Source of the DNA: Nocardia abscessus
GTDB lineage: Bacteria > Actinomycetota > Actinomycetes > Mycobacteriales > Mycobacteriaceae
Assembly: GCF_015477775.1 (NCBI RefSeq)
Contig: NZ_JADLQO010000016.1
Location: 62,001 to 126,000, forward strand
DNA: 64,000 nucleotides
Direction: 5' to 3'
Shown here: positions 33,309 through 41,260 of the stretch, piece after piece
How positions within the stretch are numbered: the first letter of the stretch is position 1
How the letters are laid out: the number at the start of each line of letters is the position of its first letter
The notes under the pieces: generated by a model
Database searches by the model: none
Told to the model about the DNA's origin: nothing
What the model saw: only the letters and a program-made list of their open reading frames with translations
Translations under genes and position numbers: made by a program

Positions 33309-33403
33309 CCGGCACCGCCATTCGGCTGGGGCCAGGACGTCAGCCAAAGCCTGCCAACATCGAGCCACAAGATTGGCCACCGGCTGTCGCAACAGCCTCG
33401 TAG
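33309..33403 (+). pseudogene. 3'-end remnant of a pentapeptide-repeat protein gene
   Basis: This segment matches the last 100 bases of the pentapeptide gene at 34991-36277. It reads PAPPFGWGQDVSQS, and after a one-base deletion PANIEPQDWPPAVA before TAG, against PAPAFDWDQDLSQK and PANVEPQDWPPTVA in the intact gene. Only the tail survives, directly after the DoxX remnant. Confidence 0.8.
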
Positions 33404-33422
33404 CCGCACCGCAAGGGTGTCG

Positions 33423-33438
33423 AGAATCGATCGATTCT
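33423..33438. repeat. Perfect 16-bp palindrome AGAATCGATCGATTCT, copy 1
   Basis: It is an exact self-complementary 16-mer lying 20 bases after the pentapeptide remnant and preceded by GGTGTCG. The same 16-mer recurs at 38023-38038. Chance recurrence of a 16-bp AT-rich palindrome in such GC-rich DNA is unlikely, so a recombination, restriction or protein-binding role is possible. Confidence 0.85.
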
Positions 33439-33535
33439 TGGACATCGTCCGTCGGCTTGGATAGCGACGCAGAGCCGTGCGCGACGTCCTGTAGCCCAGT
33501 TCGAGAGCTGCGTAGCCGACTCTGTGTCGCTGCTT

Positions 33536-34123
33536 CTAGGCTCCTGCTGAGACCACCAGCACGGCAATGACTATCAGTGTTGTCCAGATATACCCAAGCG
33601 TCAGGCCGACGATCGCTAGCACCCGCCCTTGTTCGCTAGTCCGGCGAATCTGCACCAGCGCGATGTGGCCGATCGGGATCGCCAATGGTGCGAGCACGAA
33701 ACCACACACCAGCGCGACAATCGCCAAGGTATTCGTGCGTGCTGACGCGACTCGGACTCCACCTGGAACCTGGTTCGCGGTTACCGGTTGCCCATCCAGT
33801 GTGGATCCAACGACCGGATAGACCGGTTGACCGGTTTCGGTGAATCCGATGGGCTGTACCCCGGTAGTGGCTGCCGAGGACTTCAACCTGCCGGTTGACC
33901 ACAGAAAGACTGATGCGGCAACGATGAGCAATGCAATCCCAACGCCGATCTCCGGCCGTCCTCCGGTCCGGTAGCCAGTGGCGATGTTCATGTGGCTGGT
34001 CTGTATAAGCAGGATGCCCCATACGATCAGCACTAGTCCGGTCCCAGCCAGTACCAACGACACGAGCCTCGACCGTGTGTTGCGGATAGCGTCTGAATCT
34101 TCGGTGTCAGCGTGTTCGGACAT
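33536..34123 (-). CDS. DUF4190-type membrane protein
   Basis: 195 aa from ATG 34123 with GGAAGGA upstream. Hydrophobic helices are at SLVLAGTGLVLIVWGILLI and GVGIALLIVAASVFLW. The C-terminal DUF4190 unit follows: NTLAIVALVCGFVLAPLAIP, IGHIALVQIRRTSEQGRVLA and two further helices to the end. The segment between helices 2 and 3 is polar (GFTETGQPVYPVVG). Function unknown; DUF4190 proteins are small actinobacterial membrane proteins. Confidence 0.85.
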   Translation of the reverse strand: MSEHADTEDSDAIRNTRSRLVSLVLAGTGLVLIVWGILLIQTSHMNIATGYRTGGRPEIGVGIALLIVAASVFLWSTGRLKSSAATTGVQPIGFTETGQPVYPVVGSTLDGQPVTANQVPGGVRVASARTNTLAIVALVCGFVLAPLAIPIGHIALVQIRRTSEQGRVLAIVGLTLGYIWTTLIVIAVLVVSAGA

Positions 34124-34673
34124 GCCGGTCCTTCCGCGTGGAGCCACCCATCTCGTACGTCCGCTGGTACTGGGGCGTCGTCGTCCAGTCAAGCTACAGA
34201 CTCGGCGCAGCGTTGTGATGGCATCTGGTGAAACCGTCTGCACGAGTTCAGGCATAAGTTCAGCCGACTTCGGACGAGGTGTGCGGATTGATCGCTTCTT
34301 CGGCACCTCGACTTTCTCGTCTCCATCTCCGAGACGTGGCCGGAGCCTCCCCAAGGCCCCTGCCACCGACGCTCGCCCCGGTAGGCACACATCGCCAGCG
34401 TAGTGACCTGCGCCACAGGGGGGTCGTTCTCTGGAATCGTTCCGCCGTTCTCTCCGTCCAACCCATTGACGGCCAACAACTTCGGGCTCATTCCTCACGG
34501 GGTAAGGAATCGACACCGTCGCCACGTTCAAGCAACCTGCGGCCCGGCGAGATCAGCCGTGGAGTAGGCCGAACTCAGGGAATGACATGGGAAACATACG
34601 GAGAGCATCGATGATCGGCTTCATGCTGGCTGGGTCGTTCTACCACAAGCGGCACTGCCACAGAATCTGAGAA
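34124..34673. other. 550-bp gene-poor stretch
   Basis: Several open frames exist on both strands but none shows consistent third-position GC bias or a recognisable domain. It includes a GTGCGGATTGATCGCTTCT segment that loosely resembles one half of the 16-bp palindrome found elsewhere. No gene is called. Confidence 0.5.
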
Positions 34674-35006
34674 ATGCACGACGAAGTGAGCAGCTACGTG
34701 GTGATCCAACTGTATTGCACCCCTGCGGAGGCGGACGCTATCCGTTCGGTGCTGACAACGAAGGTCGCCGAGTTTCCCGAATTCGCGAACGCCCGGATCC
34801 AACTCGAGCAGAAGGCAGAGACCGACACCCTCGACAGCGACGCGCTCGATCCGATCGGTGGCGGTGGTGTGCTCATCGGCTACGGCCGCGTCTCCACAAT
34901 CGGCCGATTCTGGCCTCTCGAACGTGCTGCTCGTCATCGGGTTGAACGGAGCACTCGGTGGCAGGGCGTTGTGTCGAGCAGAATTGAGCAATGTCCGGGT
35001 GGGTGA
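34674..35006 (+). CDS. Hypothetical protein overlapping the pentapeptide-repeat gene
   Basis: 110 aa. The first 65 residues look like a folded domain (SSYVVIQLYCTPAEADAIRS, VLTTKVAEFPEFANARIQLE). The last 40 are Arg-rich and may reflect a frameshifted tail. Its end overlaps the start of the pentapeptide-repeat gene by 16 bases, so translation may be coupled. No family recognised. Confidence 0.5.
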   Translation: MHDEVSSYVVIQLYCTPAEADAIRSVLTTKVAEFPEFANARIQLEQKAETDTLDSDALDPIGGGGVLIGYGRVSTIGRFWPLERAARHRVERSTRWQGVVSSRIEQCPGG

Positions 35007-36277
35007 GTGCTATTGGCGCGCAAGTACGTTCAAGAACCACCACGTTGCGCACGTGGCTGATCAAAGACTCCCGCTCGTCGCTCAGGCGCCGCACGGGACG
35101 GATCCGGTTGCTGCCGGCGGTCTTACTCGCCCTTGCTGCGGGCTTGGGGGTGGCCGTCGCCGCCTACGGGTTCCTACGGTGGATTACACCCGTCGACGTG
35201 AGCAAGACCGCCGCCGAGATCGACATAACCCGCATCGCCTTAACCGTCGTCGCCGGCGTGGGTGGCGTCGTCGCGCTGGTCATCGCCTACCGCCGCCAGC
35301 GCGACCTCGAGCAGAGTCGGTTCGTCGAACGCTTCGGTGCCGCAGCTGCTCAACTCGGCGCTACCGATGTCGCGGTCCGTATCGCAGGGGTCTATGCCAT
35401 GGCCGGCGTCGCCGACGAATCCGAAGGCCTCCGCCGCCAGCAATGCATCGACGTGCTGTGCGGATACCTCCGGCTGCCCTACGACACCGAGCACGGCGCT
35501 AGCGGGCGCACCAAATTCGTGGTCAAAGCCCCCCGGATCGAACATGGGCGAGTTCGCGGTGAGACAGAAGATCACATCGAGTACCGGCAGAACGACCGGG
35601 AAGTCCGCGCGACCATCCTCCGTGTCATTGCCAACCGCCTCCGCCCACGCACCGAATACAGCTGGTCGACAAGCGATTTCGACTTCCGCAATGCCTACCT
35701 GGAAGGTGCCGATTTCAGCAATGCGACGTTTACGGGTTCTGCCGAGTTCAGCCGCGCGACCTTCGCCGGCATCGCCGAGTTCGGAGACGCGACCTTCACC
35801 CGCAAAGCCCAGTTCGGCGGTGCGACCTTCACCGGCGGTGCATGGTTCCAGAATGCGACCTTCAGTAGCGGTGCCTGGTTCCACGATGCGACCTTCACCG
35901 GCGACGTTCAGTTCGGGGAGGCGACCTTCACCCGCACCGCTGAGTTCGGAGAGGCGACCTTCACCGGCAAAATCTGGTTCCACTATGTGACCTTTGCTCA
36001 CAGCGCCTGGTTCAACAGTGCGACCTTCACCTGCGACGTCTCGTTCAATGGTGCGACCTTCGCCGGCGATGTCTCGTTCCACGATGCGAGCTTCACCGGC
36101 GATGCCCGGTTCATGAAGGTGAGCTTCGGTAGCGGGACTGCTTCGTTCGTTGCTCCAAGACAATGGGGGCCACCGGCACCGGCATTCGACTGGGATCAGG
36201 ACCTCAGCCAGAAGCCCGCCAATGTCGAGCCACAGGATTGGCCACCGACCGTAGCAGTGCCGCTGGCACCCTCGTAA
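34991..36277 (+). CDS. Membrane-anchored pentapeptide-repeat protein
   Basis: 428 aa. Two N-terminal membrane helices (LLPAVLLALAAGLGVAVAAY and IALTVVAGVGGVVALVIAY) are followed by a cytosolic region with RQRDLEQSRFVERFGAAAAQ, common to actinobacterial pentapeptide proteins. From about residue 230 to 385 a ten-residue unit of the form ATFTGxAxFxx repeats about fifteen times, which would fold as a right-handed quadrilateral beta-helix. The C-terminal tail ends PANVEPQDWPPTVAVPLAPS. Family roles are structural or in protecting targets; none is assigned. A dead copy of its 3' end lies at 33309. Confidence 0.9.
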   Translation: MSGWVSAIGAQVRSRTTTLRTWLIKDSRSSLRRRTGRIRLLPAVLLALAAGLGVAVAAYGFLRWITPVDVSKTAAEIDITRIALTVVAGVGGVVALVIAYRRQRDLEQSRFVERFGAAAAQLGATDVAVRIAGVYAMAGVADESEGLRRQQCIDVLCGYLRLPYDTEHGASGRTKFVVKAPRIEHGRVRGETEDHIEYRQNDREVRATILRVIANRLRPRTEYSWSTSDFDFRNAYLEGADFSNATFTGSAEFSRATFAGIAEFGDATFTRKAQFGGATFTGGAWFQNATFSSGAWFHDATFTGDVQFGEATFTRTAEFGEATFTGKIWFHYVTFAHSAWFNSATFTCDVSFNGATFAGDVSFHDASFTGDARFMKVSFGSGTASFVAPRQWGPPAPAFDWDQDLSQKPANVEPQDWPPTVAVPLAPS

Positions 36278-36393
36278 ATGTTGAGGTGCTCCAGCCTCTG
36301 AAGCACCAGGCCCGGATTCTCAAAGCTGTCATCGGATCAGCCGGCCGCGGCGGCGGCTCATTGGTCCAGCTGTAATCCCTAGACGGCCGACCG

Positions 36394-36837
36394 GTGGTCC
36401 TGGATGATCGTGCACCAGCGATCCAGCGCACCCAGACCCCAGAGAGGCCGCCATGGACACGGCTGCTGTTGCAGTGGAGGCTGGAGATCGCTTGGCGCGC
36501 GTTTCGGCGGTCCGTACGACGGCTGTTCCACGCGGCGTGGATGATCCTCGCGTTGGTAATCTACGCGGCGTGGACGGTCGTCATGCCGGTTATCCACGGG
36601 GCGTGGACGCTCCTCAAGGCAGTAGCCTTCGTTTTTGCAATGGTCCTGTTAGCGCCAGTCGCGCTGGCGGTGATGCGGGATCCCAGGCCGTGCTTGTGCA
36701 CGAATTGCGTCGGTAAGTCTTCGGTGCCTTCCCCCGACTTGATGAGCTTGCGGCGAGGCCGGTCACTGTCAGGGTGGAAGTGGTCACCTACTCGTGGGGC
36801 ACGTTCGTGCGGCGGTATCAGGGCACTGAGAATGTGA
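36394..36837 (+). CDS. Possible small membrane protein
   Basis: A 147-codon frame from a GTG. Residues about 25-95 hold three hydrophobic stretches with an internal repeat of the form HAAW/YAAW/HGAW (FHAAWMILALVIYAAW, VIHGAWTLLKAVAFVF). The C-terminal 45 residues are Arg/Ser-rich and unconvincing. Codon bias is weak. It may be a real membrane protein, or a decayed one. Confidence 0.35.
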   Translation: MVLDDRAPAIQRTQTPERPPWTRLLLQWRLEIAWRAFRRSVRRLFHAAWMILALVIYAAWTVVMPVIHGAWTLLKAVAFVFAMVLLAPVALAVMRDPRPCLCTNCVGKSSVPSPDLMSLRRGRSLSGWKWSPTRGARSCGGIRALRM

Positions 36838-36917
36838 AATCGCGACAGTCAGACTGCGTTCGACTGCCCACTGCGCCCCTAGACGGTGGCGCCACCGATG
36901 GCCCTGGGAGGGATCCG

Positions 36918-37385
36918 TCAGTTCGGGATTTCGTCGAGATAATCGTTTGCGTTGAAATACCAGAGTTGACTTACGGCGGAAAAACTTCTATCCAGTACAA
37001 CAGCGTCGTACTGGACGTTTCCGAAATCGCCTCTGAGGCTCAATGCGGCGGACGTATTCAAATAGGGCATGTAGTTGAATATCTTGGGACCCCGTGAGTC
37101 TTCGCGATAACACCATTTCTGCTGGTCGGAGCCGTTAGATTTTTTGATCCTGAGATTGACTTCGGAGTTGATCTGGGCGTTGCCCGCATCGAGGCAGTAG
37201 GTATCCTTGTCGTCGGAGATTTCAATTCGGACCACGGTATAGCCATCTTTTTTTCCCACTTCATGTGTCGTCCACCGTTGCCGACGATGGTCGTGCAAGG
37301 CATAGCGAACACTGACGACGATCGCTCCATCGATGAGTGCGTCTCCATAAACGGTAAGTCGACTTCCGTTGAGTCGGTAGCGCAT
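36918..37385 (-). CDS. Ricin-type (beta-trefoil) lectin-like protein, probably truncated
   Basis: 155 aa. QQKWCY and SQLWYF fit the QxW repeat of beta-trefoil lectins, with DAGNAQINSEVNLRI and LNTSAALSLRGDFGNVQYDA between them. Such domains bind carbohydrates and are normally exported, but no signal peptide is visible, so the 5' end may be lost. Base composition is clearly AT-richer than the surroundings (long T and A runs near 37140 and 37245), which suggests recent acquisition. Confidence 0.5.
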   Translation of the reverse strand: MRYRLNGSRLTVYGDALIDGAIVVSVRYALHDHRRQRWTTHEVGKKDGYTVVRIEISDDKDTYCLDAGNAQINSEVNLRIKKSNGSDQQKWCYREDSRGPKIFNYMPYLNTSAALSLRGDFGNVQYDAVVLDRSFSAVSQLWYFNANDYLDEIPN

Positions 37386-38022
37386 TTGTGAGCATGGCCG
37401 AACTCCCTCTACTTGCTTACAGGCGGTTCGGTTCGAGAGTCTACGTCGGTCGCAGGTCCGACACGCCGGTTTGCGGGTATGTCAATAATGTTGCGGCACA
37501 GTGGGTTTCGGTAGTATGGGGTTGCGAAGCGTTACAGTTCGGCCGTCGGGTGGGGTCATGCGTTTCGGTGCCGAGTTCGCCCAGCGCAAATTTTCACTCT
37601 CACACCCCCACTGTAGATTTCGTGGAGCAGCTTGCTTGCGGATCCGGTAATGCCCCGCTGCGTCGCCCGGTCGAGGCCGGCAGCGCCGAGCTGGTCGCTC
37701 GAGCGGGCCCGAAATCGGGGTGCCGGTAAGAATCACGCCACACGAGGCAATCGAGGCGTGACGGCAACGAATGTCCGCGAGACGCCCTGGGCTGCGGGGC
37801 GTTTGCGCAGGTGGATGATGCGCGCAGCAGTGTCACGCCATCCGAGGGGTGCCGAATACGTCGATACCGACGAGTCGCTGTCATCGCACTCTTGGTGCGC
37901 GTCTTAAGGGCGCTACCCACCGTCCAGGGATCCGTATCGCAACAACAGTGGGCGGTGAGTGCCGGCCGGCAAGGTCTCGGCTCCAGGATCGGGCGCGGCA
38001 GGCCCTCCAAAGCGGGTGTCCG
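37386..38022. other. Gene-poor stretch
   Basis: Open frames on both strands lack consistent coding bias or known motifs. The segment 37480-37620 is AT-richer than average and may be old promoter DNA of a lost gene. Nothing firm is called. Confidence 0.45.
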
Positions 38023-38038
38023 AGAATCGATCGATTCT
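38023..38038. repeat. Perfect 16-bp palindrome AGAATCGATCGATTCT, copy 2
   Basis: It is identical to copy 1 at 33423. Here the perfect core extends to GAGAATCGATCGATTCTC (18 bp) and is flanked by GGTGT and ACACC, so the whole element 38015-38045 can form a longer interrupted hairpin. It lies downstream of the ANTAR gene's stop codon. Confidence 0.85.
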
Positions 38039-38115
38039 CAACACCATGAGGCGGTGCGATGATTGGTTGAGGCAGGGGCGGCCTGGCCATCGTCGTGCAG
38101 AATCCGAGGTGCGCT

Positions 38116-38403
38116 CTACTGGTCGGGCTGGGGGGACCGTCCGGCGAGGATCCGGTTCATATCGACGCGCAGCGGGGCTTTGGGGGCTTGCCCGCCTGCG
38201 GTCGGTAGTTCGGTGAGGATGCGCTGGGCGAGCTCGCGTACTCGCACGTTGATGTGCTGCGAGCAGGACCGCAGCAGCTCGAACGCTTGCTGCTCGCCGA
38301 TCCCGTAAACCAGCATCAGCATGCCTTTGGCTTGCTCGATCACCGTGCGGCCGGCCTCGAACGCGAACCGATCGGCTTCGTCTGGGGGCGCTTCGATGTC
38401 CAC
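38116..38403 (-). CDS. ANTAR-domain protein
   Basis: 95 aa from GTG 38403. The ANTAR three-helix pattern is clear: RTVIEQAKGMLMLVYGIGEQ, QAFELLRSCSQHINVRVREL and AQRILTEL. ANTAR domains bind tandem hairpins in nascent RNA and prevent termination, usually after activation by a linked sensor domain. Here there is no GAF or receiver domain, so signals would have to come from a partner. The C-terminal 25 residues are polar and Pro-rich. The RsbW-like ATPase 1 kb away may belong to the same signalling group. Confidence 0.85.
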   Translation of the reverse strand: MDIEAPPDEADRFAFEAGRTVIEQAKGMLMLVYGIGEQQAFELLRSCSQHINVRVRELAQRILTELPTAGGQAPKAPLRVDMNRILAGRSPQPDQ

Positions 38404-38529
38404 ACTCCACCTCTACCGAAGTTCCGGCGTGAAGAACACCTCACCTGGATGAAAAAAACTACCCTCCAGGATGTAGACATTCTGTGAAGGCCGGTATACA
38501 GTCACTGTCGTTGGAGATGAAGAGTCTGG

Positions 38530-38763
38530 TTGGCCGGGCAGGTGAACTGCCCGGAAAGCAAGAACTACCGTCCCCTCCGGCGGAGAAGAGAAGCCGGTGC
38601 AGTCGGCCGGGCCGCCGGAGGGGATGAAGAACTACCGCAGGCAGAACTGTCGATCCGGGAGGTGGTCGCTGAAGCAGTTGCATACACCTTGCGCGCCCGG
38701 GAAGAAATGCCGGGCGCGGTGTTCGACGTCGGCTCTGCGGGTCGGCGATTGGAATTGATATAG
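38530..38763 (+). CDS. Possible small protein before a strong terminator
   Basis: A 77-codon frame from a TTG with GGAG upstream. The second half (ELSIREVVAEAVAYTLRARE) looks helical and coding-like. The first half is Arg/Gly-rich. A strong hairpin starts 15 bases after the stop, which supports a transcript ending here. No family recognised. Confidence 0.4.
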   Translation: MAGQVNCPESKNYRPLRRRREAGAVGRAAGGDEELPQAELSIREVVAEAVAYTLRAREEMPGAVFDVGSAGRRLELI

Positions 38764-38778
38764 AAACCCCTCGATCCC

Positions 38779-38807
38779 GGGCCCCGGCGCACTGTGCGCC
38801 GGGGCCC
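38779..38807. terminator. Strong GC-rich hairpin terminator
   Basis: GGGCCCCGGCGCAC and its exact complement GTGCGCCGGGGCCC are separated by one base, giving a 14-bp stem that closes on a small loop. It could act in either direction, between the 77-aa frame and the next gene. Confidence 0.85.
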
Positions 38808-38814
38808 GTCGGCG

Positions 38815-39057
38815 TTGAAACAGAGGTGTTGCGCAGCAACCGAACACAGACCCCACCGACGCTCCGAAGGCGGGCACCGCCGCTACTCCCGCTACCAGCT
38901 GCGTATCGCCGCCCGCGCCCGCGCGCTGGTCGATCAGGGCACCCCGCTGGAGGCGGCGTGCCGGATCATCGTCCCGGAAGACCAGCTCGCCGAAGCCCTC
39001 GAACTCAACGCCGAACTCTCCCGACAAGACCCACCCGCACCGGACCCCGACAGCTGA
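38815..39057 (+). CDS. Small helical protein
   Basis: About 80 aa from TTG 38815; a GTG at 38794 is inside the terminator and less likely. The core RYQLRIAARARALVDQGTPL and EAACRIIVPEDQLAEALELN is helical, acidic towards the end, and has strong third-position GC bias. It is convergent with the RsbW-like gene four bases away. Function unknown. Confidence 0.6.
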   Translation: MKQRCCAATEHRPHRRSEGGHRRYSRYQLRIAARARALVDQGTPLEAACRIIVPEDQLAEALELNAELSRQDPPAPDPDS

Positions 39058-39060
39058 ACG

Positions 39061-39480
39061 TCACCAGCCGCCGCGCCGGGTACCGAGTTCGGCCCACACC
39101 GTCTTGCCGCCGCCGTGGTAGTCCACACCCCAGCGGGTGGCGAGCTGGTCGACCAAGATCAACCCGCGCCCGCCGGTGTGATCGGGCCGACGGATCCGGG
39201 CTCGCGCGGGTGAGGCGTCGTCGACTTCCACCCGGAACCAGCCGTGGCCGGCGACGATCAACCGGCACCCGCGCGGCGCTCGGGCATGCACGACGGCGTT
39301 GCCGGCCAATTCATCACATACCTGCACCGCGTCCTCGATCCCGAGACCGGCGACATCCTCGAGCAGGCACCGCACCGCGGCACGCAGCTGCCCCAACGAC
39401 ACGGCCTCGAGATCCAACTCCACGACAGCGCCGTCCACGCGTTCATCGGTACGCGCCGGATTCAGTGTCGAAACGCCCAC
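39061..39480 (-). CDS. RsbW-like anti-sigma / HATPase_c-type ATP-binding protein
   Basis: 139 aa from GTG 39480 with AAGGAGG upstream. The GHKL ATPase motifs are present: N box DELAGNAVVHAR, G1-like VEVDDASPARARI and G2 GGRGLILVDQLATRWGVDY, ending GGGKTVWAELG. Streptomyces and relatives carry many such short ATPases, which inhibit sigma factors or phosphorylate anti-anti-sigma proteins. No sigma or STAS gene is adjacent, so its partner is elsewhere. Confidence 0.88.
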   Translation of the reverse strand: MGVSTLNPARTDERVDGAVVELDLEAVSLGQLRAAVRCLLEDVAGLGIEDAVQVCDELAGNAVVHARAPRGCRLIVAGHGWFRVEVDDASPARARIRRPDHTGGRGLILVDQLATRWGVDYHGGGKTVWAELGTRRGGW

Positions 39481-40238
39481 CCTGCACCCCTCCTTCCATA
39501 CGCCCAGTACCGACCTCCGCCAGGACAGCACTATCTCGGCGACGACATACCCCCACCGCGCCCCCGCGAAAACCACCACCTCCTCCACCCTCGCCGCAGA
39601 AGCTGAGGTGTCGAGAATTGGCGTTCGGGTGGTGTATTCGGGGCAAGGATTCCCTGATGTCGCAACCCCCGCACATCACCTCGGGACGAAAGGCGGTTCG
39701 TCGGCTCCTGCCGTGGCGGTCGGCGTGACCGTGCGGCCAGGAGCTCGACCAAGCCGACCCAGCTGCCGTCGGTGCAGCGTGCCCAGCCGTGGAGTCGTCG
39801 GCCGGGCACGGCGGCGGTCGAATTGAGGCCACCGACCTAGACGCGCATCGGCACCTTGTCGCGTCCGAAGCCGTTGGGTGGTGGGGATGGCTTTGGATAG
39901 ATCGACGAGGACGGAGACGGGGGATCGACGGCGCGAGCACGAAGAGAGCGAGCGGGTACACGAGATTGTGCGGGAACGAGTCGTCGACCGGCTGGTGTAC
40001 CCCAAGTACACATGTGTCGTTCATCTGAACGCCGACTGCATAGATAGGTATATGTCTAGGTGAATCTACGGATGCGGGGGCGGTACGTATTCGATGAGGC
40101 TGGTTGCCGTGCAGCAAGCACAAGTGGTGACAGCGCCGTCACCTGAATCCGCCCTCGACAACGGCGTCGGTAGGCCGACAAAGGAGTCGGTCGCGCGGCG
40201 GGGTTCCGCAACGCCACGAACCAGAAACTCCATACCTG
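39481..40238. other. 758-bp gene-poor stretch
   Basis: No convincing gene. At 39608 a GGTGTCGAGAAT string matches the left half of the element at 33416-33427, perhaps a decayed third copy. The segment near 40030-40070 is AT-rich (TGCATAGATAGGTATATG) and may be a promoter. Confidence 0.45.
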
Positions 40239-40472
40239 ATGTCCATAAATTCGTTCAGCCTGTTCGGCTTGGTTGCTGCACTCGACGGCCGCAACATCCA
40301 AGCCCACCTCACCGACAGTGTCGAGGACTGCACGGTCTGCGCCACAGTCTTCAGCCTGAGAACGTGCCCGGCCGGCCGCGCCGCCGAGATCACCCACGCC
40401 ACTCGGCGTCCTGTGACCGCAATCGAAATGGTCGACCAGCTCGGCGCGACCTGGTCCATCGGCGCCTTGTAG
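40239..40472 (+). CDS. Possible small hypothetical protein
   Basis: A 77-codon frame from ATG. Third positions are mostly G or C in the second half. It carries three Cys (DCTVCATVFSLRTCPAG) that could bind metal. No ribosome-binding site is obvious. Unrecognised. Confidence 0.42.
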   Translation: MSINSFSLFGLVAALDGRNIQAHLTDSVEDCTVCATVFSLRTCPAGRAAEITHATRRPVTAIEMVDQLGATWSIGAL

Positions 40473-40700
40473 GAGCAAAGGTGCGGTAAAGCATCCGCGC
40501 GATAGCGCCTGCCGCAACGCTCGGCTTCACGACCGTTCATCAGTTCGGTTTCAGCTGTGCCCAGTGGTCGGGTGGGGCCGGTGGCCGTGAACACAGTGCG
40601 CTGACCGACGAGAACCGACGTGAAGCGCGCGTTTGCGACGCCGTCTCACGGGTCCGGAGAGGACTCCGTGACACGGCTGTCGCTGCGGGTCGACATTCCA

Positions 40701-41108
40701 TCAAGCGGCATCGAGGGCTGCGGTGATCTTGCGGGTCATCTCGGCCAGGGTGGGGCTGGGCTCGCCCTGGTGGGTCCGGTTGGCTGCGTCGAGGGCGACG
40801 AGGACGGTGTTGCGGAAGTTGTCGGCCTCGGACGGATCCTGCTTCTCGAGCAGGCTCATGGTGGCGGTCAGGGCCGGCAGTACCTGATCGGCGAGTTCGG
40901 CGACGGACTTGCCCGGCAGTTTGATGTCCTTCGACTTGGCGGCGAGCACGTGCCCGACCAGGCCGGTCGCCGACGACAAGGCGATGGAACCGTTCGTGGC
41001 GACCTTGTGGGGCTTGCCGGTGGCATCAGCGGCGGCCATCAGCGACACGGCACCGTACGCGGCGGTCCGCAGAGTGCTCTTGTCCTGGTCGGTCAGGGTG
41101 ATGGACAT
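40701..41108 (-). CDS. Conserved actinobacterial hypothetical protein
   Basis: 135 aa from ATG 41108 with AAGGAG nine bases upstream. All-helical and alanine-rich, starting MSITLTDQDKSTLRTAAYGA and containing SSATGLVGHVLAAKSKDIKL and LADQVLPALTATMSLLEKQD. This layout is familiar from small cytosolic actinobacterial proteins of unknown role. Nothing suggests an enzyme. The next gene upstream on the same strand encodes a hydrolase. Confidence 0.75.
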   Translation of the reverse strand: MSITLTDQDKSTLRTAAYGAVSLMAAADATGKPHKVATNGSIALSSATGLVGHVLAAKSKDIKLPGKSVAELADQVLPALTATMSLLEKQDPSEADNFRNTVLVALDAANRTHQGEPSPTLAEMTRKITAALDAA

Positions 41109-41260
41109 GGTGGTGTGCTCCTTCAAATCTGTTAGGGGTGTTCGATCGAACGGATGGTGGAATTCGGGCGGGTCGATGCCCGGGGTGTCTGGATTAGCAG
41201 GGTGGGTCGGGGTACGTCGCGGCGTCGGTGAACCCGGCCGACCGGTCGTGTACCCGATGG

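Noticed and set aside
34279..34614. Plus-strand 111-codon frame in the gene-poor stretch
   Set aside because: Unbiased codon use, no start signal and no domain.
37388..37729. Plus-strand 113-codon frame (MSMAELPLLAYRRFG)
   Set aside because: No coding bias, no family, and an Arg/Ser-rich tail; probably chance.
39443..40123. Minus-strand 226-codon frame overlapping the RsbW-like gene promoter
   Set aside because: It overlaps the 5' end of the RsbW-like gene out of frame, and composition is that of a shadow frame.
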